Shown here in pieces: positions 36,447 through 50,200 of a stretch of DNA of 64,000 nt (its first letter is position 1; every line of letters starts with the position of its first letter). The notes beneath the pieces are model-generated. The model did no database searches. It saw nothing but the letters and a program-made list of their open reading frames with translations, and was not told the DNA's origin. A program made the position numbers and the translations under genes. Source of the DNA: Dasypus novemcinctus (lineage: Eukaryota > Chordata > Mammalia > Cingulata > Dasypodidae); contig NC_080696.1 in the NCBI RefSeq assembly GCF_030445035.2, positions 25,061,661 through 25,125,660 of the forward strand, read 5' to 3'.

Positions 36447-37959
36447 GTATTGCAATCCTCATGTGCCATGCCAAAATGCTGGAATTTTGTCCTCTAGTAA
36501 AAATAAAAAATATCTCCACGTAAATTCTTCTTTAAATCCATCAACCTTAAATAGACCATGAAATTAACCAATGAAATAAAGTGGACTCTAGATCAGTTAG
36601 ATAACTCTTGTAGTAAAATACATTTAAAATGCATTTCTATTCTTCTATCAGGAAAAAAAAGATCTCAAATTGGCATATACCTAATATATGTATAATGTTA
36701 ATAATCTCTGCATTTAAAATTTTACCTAATTTTTAAACATAGTCCTTTATTTCTACAGTCCCTGTTCTGACAATTATTTTCAACCATGAATATTATAGCA
36801 AATTTCTAATTTACAGATCTTTTGAACTAAATAGAGACCTCTTTCTATTTCCTTGCTGTACTTACTGATAGGCATGCAATTCAATTTTTAGTAATACAAA
36901 CATAAGTAGAACACATTGTCTGTAATTTAAATATTAAAGTATATATTCTATTTTGAGAGTCAGGCTTATAGTTTCTAAAATATTGTGTAATTGATGAAAA
37001 ACTTTTCCTCCTACCTATGGAAATGAACTGCTCACAAAATTAAGATATGCTACTAATCTTATTCAAATGGATTCTTATACCAATTTGTCAAGTATTTCTT
37101 GTAGTTCACAGGGGACGCTCCAAGGAGAAAACACACAATCTTCTGGGACAGAAAAGCAACAAGGTGATTTTTTTCTATAGTAAACAAGTAAATGTTTCTG
37201 GAACATCACACTACATGATAAAAATGATTACAAGAATGCTCTTTGGCCTCTGGTAAAAAGAACTCTCAGTGGAAATCATATGACATAAAAATGGGAAAAT
37301 ATCTACACATTCAATACATAGTTGTAGCCTGATAATCCTAGAAACCCTGAAATCCAGTTTCCTTTTTCTGGAAAATAATCTGTTTAATTCTCTCAAAATT
37401 CTCATAAACATGTACATAATGAAATAGTTTGAAAGCATAATGTTTGCAAGATTTTACAAATGTTTAATAAAAATTACTATGCTTTTATTTAAATTGTCTA
37501 GTAATACTCTTCTAAGTGTTATAAGAGATAGTTTAAGCGGAATTTCATGAAAGAGATAAAATACAAACAATATAAATGTGTGGGTAATAAGTACAAACAG
37601 GATAGTTGGGACAGTCATCACTTAACTGTAATATTCTATGTGGTAAATTACTTGAAGACAAGATGCCTGGTAAAGGTAAAGTTCTCATGTTTTGCCTTAT
37701 GTGTGGTCTTTCTTTATATTGGGGATACCATATGCTAATCTACATTACATATACTAGTATATATAATACATTAATATATATTATATTATATTAACATAGA
37801 GTAGACTACGTTAATAAGAAATTCCTAGAAAATTTTGAATGATTCCTGGATTTGGGACCCTACCCCCAGGGATTCAAACTTAGTAGATAGATAATTTTGT
37901 CTATGTAGTCAGAGAGCACGATTTGAATTAAAATTAAGAAAAAAATGATGAAATATTTT
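36447..37959. other. AT-rich intergenic DNA, nothing recognised
   Basis: About 1.5 kb with no gene or repeat family recognised. Local AT-only stretch (TATATA/TTATAT) at about 37745-37797. Confidence 0.5.
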
Positions 37960-39620
37960 ACCAATAGGCATCTGAATTGGAAATGGTCAATTAATCAATA
38001 TCAATTCCAAATTGAGCTATAGATTCATTGCAACCTTAAATTAAACTTAAGCTTTTTTTGGTAAAACTAGAGAAATAAATTCTACAATATAGATGACAAA
38101 ATAAATGAGCTTTTTCAAACAAATTTGAAAAAGAAGAATAAAGTTGTAGGACTCAATCTGATTTCAGAACTTATCATAAAAATTAATCATCAGGAAAATA
38201 GGATATTGGTGAACAGATAAATACATAGATATATGGAACCAAATATCTATGGAACCAAAGTTCAGAAATAGATTCATACATTCTTTGTCATTTGATATTT
38301 GACAAATACTTTAAGGAATATTTATGGAAGAAGCATAGTTTTCTTTTTGAAAAGGTGTTGAAAAAATTGTTCAGTCTTTTGCAAAAAATTAGAAATTAAC
38401 TCAATGTTTTCAGAATATACAAAACATTTCTCAAAATAGACTAAATGATTTCAAAATTAAACACAAGCCAACATCTGTGTAACCATGGGCTAGTCCCATT
38501 GTTGAGATTAAATGAAAAATTTATTAAACATAAGGGAAAAATGGGTATATTATATTTCATCCTATTAAAATATGCTCTATGAAAGATACTTATATTGAGG
38601 TTCACATATATTAATCTATATTATTATATATACAAGTATATATTATTGTATAAATAATAAATTAATATATATATTATGAACAAATAAGCTACAGAATCTG
38701 AGAATATATTTGCTAAATAGATATTTGACAATGACCATGTATCCATGTATATTAATCACACTCAAATTTCAGTTATATGGAGATAAAAGGAAAGTAAAAA
38801 AATTTAAATATGGAAAAACATGAACAGATACTTCACCAAAGAATATTCACAGATGGCATCTATGCCCATGAAAAGATGTTCAATATCTCTAGTCATAGGA
38901 AAACACAATTTAAAACCACAACATGATTTCACACAACTGTTTAAATGGCTAAAATAAACATTTATGATAATAACTGATAATACAAAGCTCTTAAAACATT
39001 TCAGAGAAACCAAAACTCCCAACCTTTGCCAGTAGGAGCATAACCTGAAGCAGTCATTTTGGAAAACAATCTAATATTTTTTATGAAGTGAAACCACTTA
39101 CCTGATGATCAAGCAATCTCACTCTTTTTTTACCCAAAATAAATGAAAATATTTGTCCTCATAGAAACCTATATGACAGTATCAGTATTGCAAAATTGGA
39201 AACAATCCATATATCCATCAACTACTAAAAGGACAAGGTAATTATTGCACATGCAAACAAAATGCAACTCAGCAATAAATAGGGAAAACTACTGATACAT
39301 TCATGCACACAGATGGATCTCAAATACGTAATGCTAGTATAAGAAGCCAAACACAAAAGACTATATGCAATGTGATTCCACTTATATCACATTCTGGACA
39401 GAGCAAATTTATAACAAGTGAGAACACATCTGAATTGCCATAAGTGGAGGTACATGGAGGTGATTGCTTCAGAGTGGTCGAGGGAAGTTTTAAAGTGATG
39501 AAAATATTCTATAACATGACTGCAATTACACAATTGTATATGGTTATCCAAATTCATATAACTGGCACATAAAAATGGTATATTTATATATTCATTTAAA
39601 AATAACCCTAATTTAAAAAT
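37960..39620 (+). mobile_element. Old L1M-type L1 3' part, plus strand
   Basis: Degenerate ORF2 C-terminal region followed by an old-type L1 3'UTR. Recognisable in order: a GATATTTGACAAAT segment, the AAACACAAGCCAACATC part, TGATTTCACACAACTG and the TATGCAATGTGATTCCACTTATAT segment near 39364-39388 typical of L1M 3'UTRs. An A-rich end at about 39590-39620 abuts the 5' end of copy F. 5'-truncated. Confidence 0.72.
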
Positions 39621-40018
39621 TATCTTAAGGGGGTTATGGGAAAATGGTGCCAAGGTGGATAGGTAGAGTCTGACCATCTTACCACAAAGGACTAAAAAGA
39701 GGGGCAAAACCTATCTGAAGGAGCTGTTTTGGATATATAGAGAACAAGAAGGTGCTCTGCAATATTTATGAGGCTGCTGGAAAGATAAAGAGGCCAAAGG
39801 AAAACCAGAATATTGACAACAGGAAGGAAATAGAATGAGAAGAATGAATTGTCAAAATGAAACCTTACCACACACACAAAAACAAAAACAAAATACAACC
39901 CTAGAGTAGAAAGAGAAGCTAATCAACTGAATAAACCCATCAATATAAACAGATTCCTAGACACCAGGAAAAATTACAGGCCATAATGAGAAACAGGAAG
40001 ACAGTCCAATGAACAAAC

Positions 40019-40930
40019 TAAAAAAAAAACAGAAGGAGATGTGGAACATGGAACAACCAAACAGAGATGTCCAAACAAATATCATGAATCAACTTAATGA
40101 AGTGAAGAAAGAGATTGAGGATATTAAGAGGACTCTGGGAGAACATACTGAAGAAATTGTGAGCATAAATTAAAAAATAATGGATATTATGGTGATGAAC
40201 AGCACAATGCAGGAAATCAAAAACATGCTGGTAACACATAACAGCAGGTTTGAACAGGCAGAGGAAGGAATCAGCATGTGGAAGACAGTACGGATGAAAT
40301 CAAGCAGATAGTAGAACAAACAGATAAAAAGAAAAAATCCAGCAGAGACTTAAGGATTTGAAAGACAACATAAAACATACAAACATATGCATTACAGACA
40401 TCCCAGAAGGAGAAGAAAATGGAAAGGGGGCTGAAGGAGTATTGGAGGAAATAATGACTTAAAGTTTCCCAACTCTTTTGAAGGACATGAATATGCATGT
40501 CCAGAAAGCACAACACACCCAAAACAATATAAATACTAACAGGCTACCCCAGGATATATACTTATCAAATTTTCCAATGCTTGAGACAAAGAGAGAATAC
40601 TGAAAGCAGCAGGAGAAAAGAGATCAATCACATACAAGGAAAGCTCAATAAGATTAAGTGCTAATTTCTCATTTGAAACCATGGAGGGAAGAAGGCAGTG
40701 GAATGATATAGTTAAGGTTTTAAAAGAAAAAAAAACTTCCAGCCAAGGATTCTGTACCAAGGAAAGCTAGCATTCAAAAAATGAGGAAGCATTCAAAATA
40801 CTCACAAAAAAACTCAAATTAAAAGAGTTTGTCAATGAGAAACCTGACCTTCAAGATATACTAAAGGGAATCCTATATGTTGAAAGGAAAATGACAGGAG
40901 AGAAAGGATTGGAGGAGAGTGTAGGGTTGA
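40019..40930 (+). pseudogene. L1 copy F ORF1, broken
   Basis: Coiled-coil part about 40060-40300 (with a TAA near 40170), RNA-binding part with the I-P-E-G-E-E motif near 40400-40420 and C-terminal domain to about 40930. Several stops and frameshifts. Annotated from similarity to ORF1 of copies D and E. Confidence 0.7.
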
Positions 40931-40979
40931 AGATTATTGGTAAGAATATCTAAAAAGAGAAATAAAAACAACACATGAC

Positions 40980-43260
40980 ATAAATAAACCTAAAGACTAT
41001 GTGGCTAATGTAAGTAATGCCTTGACAGTAATAACATAGAATGTCAACAGATTAATCCCACCAATCAAGATACAAAGATTGGTAGAATGGATAAGGAAAT
41101 ATGACCCATCTATATGACGTCTACAAGAAACACACCTTAGATGCAGGGATGGGTCAAAGACCTAACTGCACACTGAAGGAATTAGAAAAAGAACAACAAA
41201 CTAATCCCAAAGCAAGTAGAAAGAAAATAATAATAAAGTTTAGAGCAGAGGTAAATGAAATTGGAAAATAAGAAAACACTAGAAAAATTTTACAAAACCA
41301 AAACCTGGTTCTTTGAGAAGATTAATAAAATTGACAAACCCTTAACTAAACTAACAAAGAAAAAAGAGAGAAGATGTAAATACATAAAATAAGAAATAAG
41401 GAAGGGGATGATACCACTGACCCCACAGAAATAAAGACTATCATAAGAGGATACTTTGAAAAATTGTATGCTAACAAGATCAATAACTTAGATGAAATGT
41501 ACACATTTCTAGAAACACACAAGCAGCCTACACTGACAAAAAAGGAAATTGATGAACTCCGCAGACTAGTCACAAGTAATGTGACTGAATCAGTCATCAA
41601 AAACATCCCAACTAAGAAGAGTACAGAACCAGATGGCTTCACAGTTGAATGCTATCAATCATTCCAGAAAAAACTAATACAAATCGTGCCTAAACTCTTC
41701 GAAAAAATAGAAGTGGAAAGAGCATTGCCTAACTAATTCTGTGATAACAACATCACCCTAATACCATAGCCACACAAAGATGCCACAAGAAAGGAAAAGT
41801 ATAAACAATCTCTTTTGTGAACTTAAATGCTAAAATCCCCCACAAAATACTTGTTTATCATATTTAATAATACATCAAATGAATTATACACCATGACCAA
41901 GTGGGTTTTCATCCCTAGTACACCAGGATGGTTCAACATAAGAAAATCAATCAATGTAATGCACTATATTATCAGACCAAAAGAAAAAAAAATCACATGA
42001 TCAGCTTTATTGATGCAGAAAATGCATTTGACAAAACACAACACATTTCCCTGATAAAGATACTTCAAAAGATAGGAATAGAAGGAAAATTTTGCAACAC
42101 GATAAATGGTATACATGAAAAACCCAAAACTAACATCATATTCAATGGTAAAATGCTAAAAGCTTTCCCTCTAAGATCTGGAACATGACAAAGATGACCA
42201 CTGTCATGATTCTTATTTAACATTTGTGTTTAAGCACTAGGCAAGATAAAGATACAAAAGGCATTCAGGTTGGAAAAGAAGAACAAAAAATTTTGCTATT
42301 TGCAGATGACACAATCCTATATATAGAAAACCCTGAGAAATCTACAACAAAGCTTCTAGAGCTGATAAATGAGTGCAATAAAATGGCAGGATATAAAATC
42401 AACATGCAAAAATTGGTAGCATTTCTGCACACCAATAATGAGTAAGCTGAGGAGGAATCAGACAAAAATCCCATTTAAAATAGCAACTATAAGAATAAAA
42501 TATCTAGGAATAACATAACTAAAGATGTAAAGGATTTGTTTTCAAAAACTACACAATTGATAAAGGAAATCAAAGAAGACCTAAATAAATGAAAGAATAT
42601 TCCCTGTTCATGGATAGGAAGACTAAACCTCATTAAGATGACTATCCTACCCAAACTAATTTAGAGATTTAACACAATGCCAATAAAAATTACAACAGCA
42701 TTTTTTACTGAACTGGAAGAGATAACTATGAAATTTACTTGGAAGGGCAAGGGGCCCCAAATAGCCAAAGACACATTGACAAAGACAAATGAAGTTGGAG
42801 AATCATGCTACCTGGTTTTAAATTATACTACAAAGCTGCAGTGGGCAAAAGAGAATGGTATTGGCACAAGGATAGACATACTGACCAATGGAATAGAACT
42901 GAGAGTTCTCATATAGATCCTCACATATACAGTCAAATATACAGTGGCCACTAAGCCCACCAACTAGGAAAGAATGACTTCTTTCAACAAATCGTGTTTA
43001 GAGAATTGGATATCCATAACTAAAAAAATTGAGAGAGGAACACCATCTCACACCTTACACAAATATTAACTCAAGATGGATCAAAGATGTAAATGTAAGA
43101 GCCAAGGCCATAAAGATTTTGGGAGATAAACAAAGATGGACATTTCCACAGTTGGATAAGTAAACTGTGATATATACATACAATGGAATATTACTCAGCT
43201 GTAAGAAAGAATGCAGTTTTAACATAAGGGATAGTAGGCATGAATCTTGAAATCTTACGT
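40980..43260 (+). pseudogene. L1 copy F ORF2, endonuclease mostly deleted, RT degenerate
   Basis: Begins with the endonuclease N-terminus (about 41010-41150, up to the Q-E-T-H-L segment) and then jumps to the endonuclease/RT linker near 41165, losing roughly 600 bp including the G-D-F-N-T region. RT pieces are open at 41464-41736, 41928-42188 and 42224-42445. The catalytic F-A-D-D box is intact at 42299-42310. The C-terminal end (Y-I-Q-W-N-I-T-Q-L type) lies near 43175-43205. Stops separate all pieces. Confidence 0.78.
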
Positions 43261-44082
43261 TGAGTGAAGTAAGCCAGGTTACTGAAGGACAAATATTACA
43301 TGACCTCACTGATACTAATTAAGTAAATTGAGCAGCCTCACAGAGCAAGAGTCTGGAAGATAGGATTACAGGAGACAGGACGGGAATAGAAGATGGTGAA
43401 CTGATGCCCATTTGGGCAAAATCTACTATAAGGTGGAAAAAGGTATTCATGCAATGGAGGACTATGACAGTGGTGCAGTGATGTGTTTGGGTTCAGTGGT
43501 GCTGGTCTGTGAGGGGCAGTAGGTTGGGGGTTGTGTGGGACTATCCATGTTACTGGGGGGAGAGTCAGGGCAAGAAGCAGGTGAACTTGGGATTTGCAGA
43601 TCTGTGGCTTAAACTACAATTTTGGGAATGTTCTTTTGGCAAATATGGCAGGGGAGGGTTACTGGTGTAAGGTACTGGATATAGGGGGGTACATGGGACA
43701 GGGTGCACCTGGGGGAGATTTCTATGGAATATCTAAGTGTTCATTTTGTCATATTGTGTTATATTGGTGGGCGGAGACCCACACTATAATAAAGAAAATA
43801 TCAAACTCCCAATCTTGGGAGTCCTGCTATGTTCTCAATTAGAGGGAAAGAATTCCCAAATAACATAGACAGTGCCTAATAAAATTTTTAAAAAGACCAA
43901 TATGTCAAGCCCTCAATATTTTCTAAAGATTTTTGAAATTTATTTCTCTCCCCTTCCCCCCCAATCCCCCATTGTCTGCTCTCTGTGTCCTTTTGCTGTG
44001 TGTTGTTCTTCTTTTTTTTTCAAATTCTACTCAATTTATTCATTTTTTAAAAAATATTACATTCAAAAAATATGAGGTCCCC

Positions 44083-44118
44083 ATTCACCCACACCGCCCC
44101 CACCCCACCACTCCCCCC
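44083..44118 (-). other. Guanine-run tract (possible G-quadruplex) in L1 copy D 3'UTR
   Basis: On the minus (L1 sense) strand, runs of 4-6 G separated by short loops just upstream of the poly(A) end (C runs at 44097-44101, 44103-44106 and 44113-44118 on the plus strand). Equivalent tracts occur in the L1 3' ends at 15762-15792 and 58675-58706. Fold not tested. Confidence 0.55.
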
Positions 44119-44739
44119 ACAGTAACACTCTCCCCCATCATCATGACACATCCATTGCATCTGCTGAGTATATCCCTGGGCATCACTGCACCCCATGGCC
44201 TGTGGTCCACACCATAGCCCACACTTAACCACGTTCCAACCAGTGGGCCATGGGAGGACATACAATGTCCGGCAATTGTCCCTGGAGCACCACCCAGGAC
44301 AACTCCAAGTCCTGAAAATGCCTCCACATCTCATCTCTTCCTCCCATTCCCCACACCCAGCAGCCACCATGGCCACTTTCTCCACATCAACGCTACAATT
44401 TCTTCCATTACTAATCGCAATAGTTCCATAGTAGAATATCAGTAAGTCCACTCTAATTAATACTGTATTTCTCCTCCCTGTGGACCTTGGCTTGGTTGTG
44501 TCCATTCCACATCTATGTCAAGAGGGGGCTTAGATTCCACATGGATACTGGATGCAATCCTCCTGCTTTCAGTTGTAGGCACTCAGGCTCCATGGTGTGG
44601 TGGTTGACATTCTTCAACTCCATGTTAGCTGAGTAGGGTAAGTCCAATAAATCAGAGTGTAGGAGTTGAAGTCTGCTGAGGCTCAGGGCCTGGCTATCAT
44701 ATTGTCAGTCCAGAGATTCAAATCCCCTAGATTTATCTT

Positions 44740-45111
44740 TTTTTTTTTTTTTTAGGATTTATTTTTATTTATTTAATTCCCCTCCCCTGGTTGTCTGTTT
44801 TCTGTGTCTTTTTGCTGCGTCTTGTTTCTTTGTCCTCTTCTGTTGTCATCAGCGGCACAGGAAGTGTGGGCGGTGCCATTCCTCGGCAGGCTGCTCCCTC
44901 CTTCGTGCTGGGCGGCTCTCCTTATGGGGCGCACTCCTTGCGCGTGGGGCCCCCCTATGTGGGGGACACCCCTGCGTGGCACGGCACTCCTTGCGCGCAT
45001 CAGCACTGCGCATGGGCCAGCTCCACACGGGTCAAGGAGGCCCGGGGCTTGAACCGCGGGCCTCCCATGTGGTAGACATACGCCCTAACCACTGGGCCAA
45101 AGTCCGTTTCC
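44740..45111 (-). mobile_element. DAS-type tRNA-derived SINE (SINE 4), best preserved
   Basis: Inserted in the 3'UTR of L1 copy D. Poly(T) at about 44738-44753 marks the tail, and the tRNA-like head is at the right. The A box (TGGCCCAGTGGTTAGGGC) and B box (GGTTCAAGCC) are close to pol III consensus on the minus strand. CpG dinucleotides are still frequent (GCGC, CGCG), so it is younger than SINEs 1-3 and 5. Target duplication CCCCTAGATWTATCTT at 44724-44739 and 45112-45127, one mismatch. Confidence 0.94.
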
Positions 45112-47258
45112 CCCCTAGATATATCTTAAACCCCAGCACCAACTACAATTCCAGTAAAGTAGCATGAAAGGCGTGTGAAAAGAGATCCCATCTGAGTCCA
45201 GCTCCATCACACAGAAACACCAGCTCCAAAGAAGGGCCAACTGACATGTCAGTGAACCCCATCTACCATGACCATAGAACCTGTGGGTCTCTTTAGCCCT
45301 CAAAAGGACCAATACCTGGGGTTGTATTTACTTTATCTGTCTCTGAGACTCTGCTCAGGTGTGCATAAGGGCAATCCTTCTGACAACCTCCAGACTCTTT
45401 TTTTAGAGACTCATAGCCATATAAACTCATTTGTTCTTTCCATTTCCCCCTTACTTTAGGTCAAACAGCGTTTTTAACTCCTGTTATTATATGTAGACAG
45501 GGCTATTCTGCTGGTCTACGTTGAACCTTTAATTCAAGGTCATTTTCTAGTTACGTCATCAGCTGGTACTTGGTAGTGATCCCTCGGTGCCAAGGAGGCT
45601 CATCCCCGGGTGTCATGTCCCACGCTGGGGGGAAGGCATTGCATTTACATGCTGAGTTTTGGCTTTGAGACTGGCCACATTTGAGTAACACGGAGGCTGT
45701 CAGGAGGGAACTCTTAGGCACAGTGCTGCTCTAGGCCTTGTTCTTATTTCAGGTGTATAGGCTCACAAGCATAGTCATTAGTATCAGGGGCTCACTGTTA
45801 GACCCTCATTCCTTCCTGGTCCTTACCATTGCACCTGGAGGATTGCTGCTGCTCCCCTAGGGACCACGACAGAGCCCCGCCCCCCAGCCAGGAACCCAGT
45901 ACCCCCCCAGCTGTTGTTTTTAATTGTTTCCATTATGAGTATATCTAAACATTTCCATGCACCCTGGACATATGCCCTGTATAACTCCTTGTCAACCATA
46001 TATCGCCTGTCAATAACATCCCATACCAGTATTCCTCCACTGCCATTGTTGAACCACTCTGTGATCCAAAACTTCCTGAAAAGTGAAGCCCAATATAATG
46101 TCAGGTTTCCTTACTAGTAAAATGGAATATAGCGATGAGTTTAAAGGTTAGATATAGAATATATATTGATTTGGAAAAATTCTACATCCTATCTTTTTCT
46201 TTTCTTTTTTCCTAATTATTGAGCTTCTCTTCACAAGAGCCTTAGATCACAGTAATTCATATATACAGTATACAGTACTCCCACATATCCATTCTAAAAC
46301 CTTTTCCCTTTCACAGCGATAACCTTTTAACTTATTCATATCATATTTACTGAAACTGATGTACAGATATTGAGACAATAGCTTTCAAACAAGGTAACAT
46401 TTGTGTTTACATTGTGGTTTATACTTTAGGCTGTACAGTTTTCTAAATTTTTTAGTTAACCTATGTTTTACATTTTGGTTTACATTATTAGTCTGTCATC
46501 CCCTATATGTTTTTGGTATAATATTACATGTTTTATATCCATCCTTGTGTACTCTTGTGCAACACTTTTTTGCCCTCACATTTACTTTGGTTCCATCTAT
46601 TCAATATCTATTTTCCCATCCCCTTGGGACCCACAGTGACAGTCAATCTTCATTTCTTGAGAAGCCATGTTCAGAGATACTTGCAACAGTGTTGAGGTCT
46701 TGACTTGCTCAACTGTGCTAATGCCCTGGGAGCCACCCTTTCTCTTGAAAGGTAAAGTTCCCTCAATTCGATGGCATTAGTCCTCACCAGGATATGGGTC
46801 TACCTTTACTATCATTATATGGGTCTCTACCCAATGGTATAGCCCACTCTGGCAAAATGAGCATTCAAATATTCCCTAGGAGTTTGTTCTGCATCAGATT
46901 ATCCCCTTTGAGTATTTTAAACAAGTGACTTTCCTAATTATATTTTGAAAAGGTTTTCTCAGCATTATACTCTCAACCAACACCTGACAATCTCCTATGT
47001 TCATATGTTGCCCCTGCCTCCCCCCAATTTCTTGGGCAATATTACCCATCCACCCATCCCTAGACCCCCCTCAAATCCCCAAAGCCCCACCCAAAGGTAA
47101 CTGTATGCCCCCATTTTATCTCTTCCTTGTGCACATACTTACCTCCAGCTTATCATAGATTTCACCCATGTAGATGTCAGCTTAAATCCTTCCTCTAACC
47201 CCTGATTTCCTGTAAGCCTATCTTCCAGTCTCTAGCTCTCTGAGGCAGCTTGCTTATT

Positions 47259-50200
47259 TCATATCATTGAGGTCATGTAGTATTTGTCCTTCAATGCCTG
47301 GGTTGCTTCACTCAACATAAGGTTCTCAAGATTCATCCATGTTATCACGTGTGTTTGTAGTGTATTTGTTCTAAAAGCAGAGTAGCATTCCATTGTATGT
47401 ATATACCACATTTTATTGATCCACTCATCTGTTGATGGGCATTTGGGTTGATTCCAACTTTTGGCGATAGTGAACAATGTTGCTATGAACATTGGTGTGC
47501 GTATACCAGTTTGTGTCCTTGTTTTCAGTTCTGCTGGGTATATACCCAGCAGTGGAATTGCTGGGTCATATGGCAAATCTATGGTTAGTTTTTGAGAAAC
47601 TGCCAAACTGTCCTCCAGAATGGTTGGATCCTTCTGCATTCCCACCAGCAGTGGATGAGTGTTCCCATTTCTTCACATCCTCTCCCGCATTTGTATTCTT
47701 CTGTTTTTTTCATAGCTGCCAATCTTATGGGAGTAAGATGGTATCTCATTGTAGTTTTGATTTGCATTTCCCTGAAGCTAAAGATTTGGAGCATTTTTTC
47801 ATGTGCTTTTTAGCCATTAGTATTTCTTCTTTGGAGAAGTGTCTGTTTAAATCTTTTTCCCATTTTTTAAATGGGTTGTTTATCTTTTTATTTTCAAGAT
47901 ATAGGTGTTCTTTATATACGCAAGTTATAAGTCTCTTATCAGATATATGGTTGCCAAATATTTTCTCCCATTGTGTGGGTTCCCTTTTTACTTTCTTGAC
48001 AAACTCCTTTGAGGTGCAGAAGGCTTTAATTTTGAGGAATTCCCATTTATTTATCTATTTGTTCTTTTGCTGCTCGTGCTTTTGGTGTGATGTTCATGAA
48101 GCCATTTCCTATTGCAAAGTCTTGTAGATGTTTCCCTACACTGCTTTCCAAGGTCTTTATGGTCTTGGCTCTTATATTTAGGTTTTTGATCCATCTTGAG
48201 TTGATCTTTGTATAAGGTGTGAGATGCTAATCCTCTTTTATTCTTTTACATATGGATATCCAGTTCTCCAGGCACCATTTTTTGAATAGGCCATTCTCTC
48301 CCAGTTGAGAGGGTTTGGTGGCTTTATCGAATATTATATGGCTATGTATATGAGGTTCTATATCAGAATTCAATTAGATTTGATTGGTCTGTGTGTCTCT
48401 CCTTATGCCAATACCATGCTGTTTTCACTACTGTAGCTTTGTAGTATGTTTTGAAGTCAGGTAGTATGATTCCTCCAATTTTGTTTTTCTTTTTCAATAT
48501 GTCTTTGGCTATTCGGGGCTCTTTCCTTTCCAAATAAATTTCATAGTTAGTTTTTCTAGTTCTTTAAAGAAGGCTGTGTTGATTTTTATTGGGATTGCTT
48601 TGAATGTGTAGATCAGTTTTGGTAGGATAGACATCTTAATAATATTTAGTCTTCTTATCCATGAACAGGGAATATTCTTCCACTTATTTCGGTCTTCTTT
48701 GATTTCCTTGAACAGTCTTGTATAGTTCTCGGTGTATAAGTTTTTTACATCTTTAGTTAAATTTATTCCTAAATATTTGATTTTTTAATTTACTATTGTG
48801 AATGGTATTTGTTTCTTGATTTCCTACTGATTTTGCTCTCTATTGGTGTACAGAAATGCTACTGATTTTTGCGTATTGATCTTATAACCTGCGACATTAC
48901 TCAACTCATTTATGAGTTCTAGAAGCTTTGTTGTAGACCTCTCAGGGTTTTCTATGTACAGGATCATGTCATCTGCAAATAATGAAATGTTGACTTCTTC
49001 CTTTCCAATTTGAATGCCTTTTATATCTGGTTCTGCCTCAGTGCTTGAGTAAGTACTTCTAAGACAAGGTTAAATAGAAGGGGAGACAGTGGGCATCCTT
49101 GTCTTGTTCCTGACTTTAGAGGGAAGGATTTATGATTTTTCCATTGTAAACAATTTTGGCTCTAGGTTTTTCATATATACTCTTTATCATGTTCAAAAAC
49201 TTCCTTGTATTCCGATCTTTTGGAGTGTTTTTATCAAGAAAGTGTGCTGTATTTTGTCAAATGCTTTTTCTACATCTATAGATATAATTATGTGATTTTT
49301 TCCCCTTCAATCCCCTTCAATTCAAACAGATTGAATAAGATTGATTTTCTTATGTTGAACCATCTTTGCATACCTGGAATGAATCCCACTTGGTCGTGTT
49401 GTATAATTCGTTTAATGTGTTCTTGAATATGATTAGCAAGTATTTTGTTAAATATATTTGCGTCTAGGTTCATTAGAGAAATTGGTCTGTAATTTTCCTT
49501 TCTTGTGGTGTCTTTGTTTGGCTTGGTACTAGGGTAATGTTGGCATCATAGAAGGAGTTAGGCAATGTTCCTTCTGTTTCAATTTTTTGGAAGAGTTTCA
49601 GCAAGATTGGTGTTAGTTCTTTCTGGAATGTTTTGTAGAATTCACCTGTGAAGCCATCTGGCCCAGGGCTCTTCTTAGTTGGGAGGTTTTTAATGACTGA
49701 TTGTATCTCTGTACTTGTGATTGGTTTGTTGAGATCATCAATTTCTTCTTTCGTCAATATAGGCTGCTTATGTGTTTCTAGGAATTTGTCCATTTCCTCT
49801 GAATTGTCATTTTTGTTGGAATATAGTTTTTCCAAGTATCCCCTTATGAAAGTCTTTATTTCTGTGGGGTCAGTGATGATATCTACTTTCTCATTTCTTA
49901 TTTTGTTTATTTGCATCTTTTCTCTTTTTTTCTTTGTTAGTTTTGCTAAAGGTTTGTCAATTTTATTGATCTTCTCAAAAAACCAGCTCTTGGTCTTGTT
50001 TATCTTTTCAAGTGCTTTCTTATTTTCTATTTCATTTAATTCTACTCTTATCTTTGTTATTTCCTTCCTTCTTCTTCCTGTTGGATTACTTTGTTGTTTT
50101 TTCACTAATTCCTCCAAATGTGCAGGTAGTTCTTCAATTTTTGCTCTTTCTTCTTTTATGACGTATGAATTTATGGCTATAAATTTCCCTCTCAGTACTG

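Noticed and set aside
45050-45111. tRNA-like A and B boxes suggesting a tRNA gene
   Set aside because: Head of a tRNA-derived SINE, followed by SINE body and poly(A) and flanked by a target duplication; no full cloverleaf.
47492-48127. 211-codon plus-strand ORF
   Set aside because: Antisense to the ORF2 C-terminal region of copy D; no independent features.
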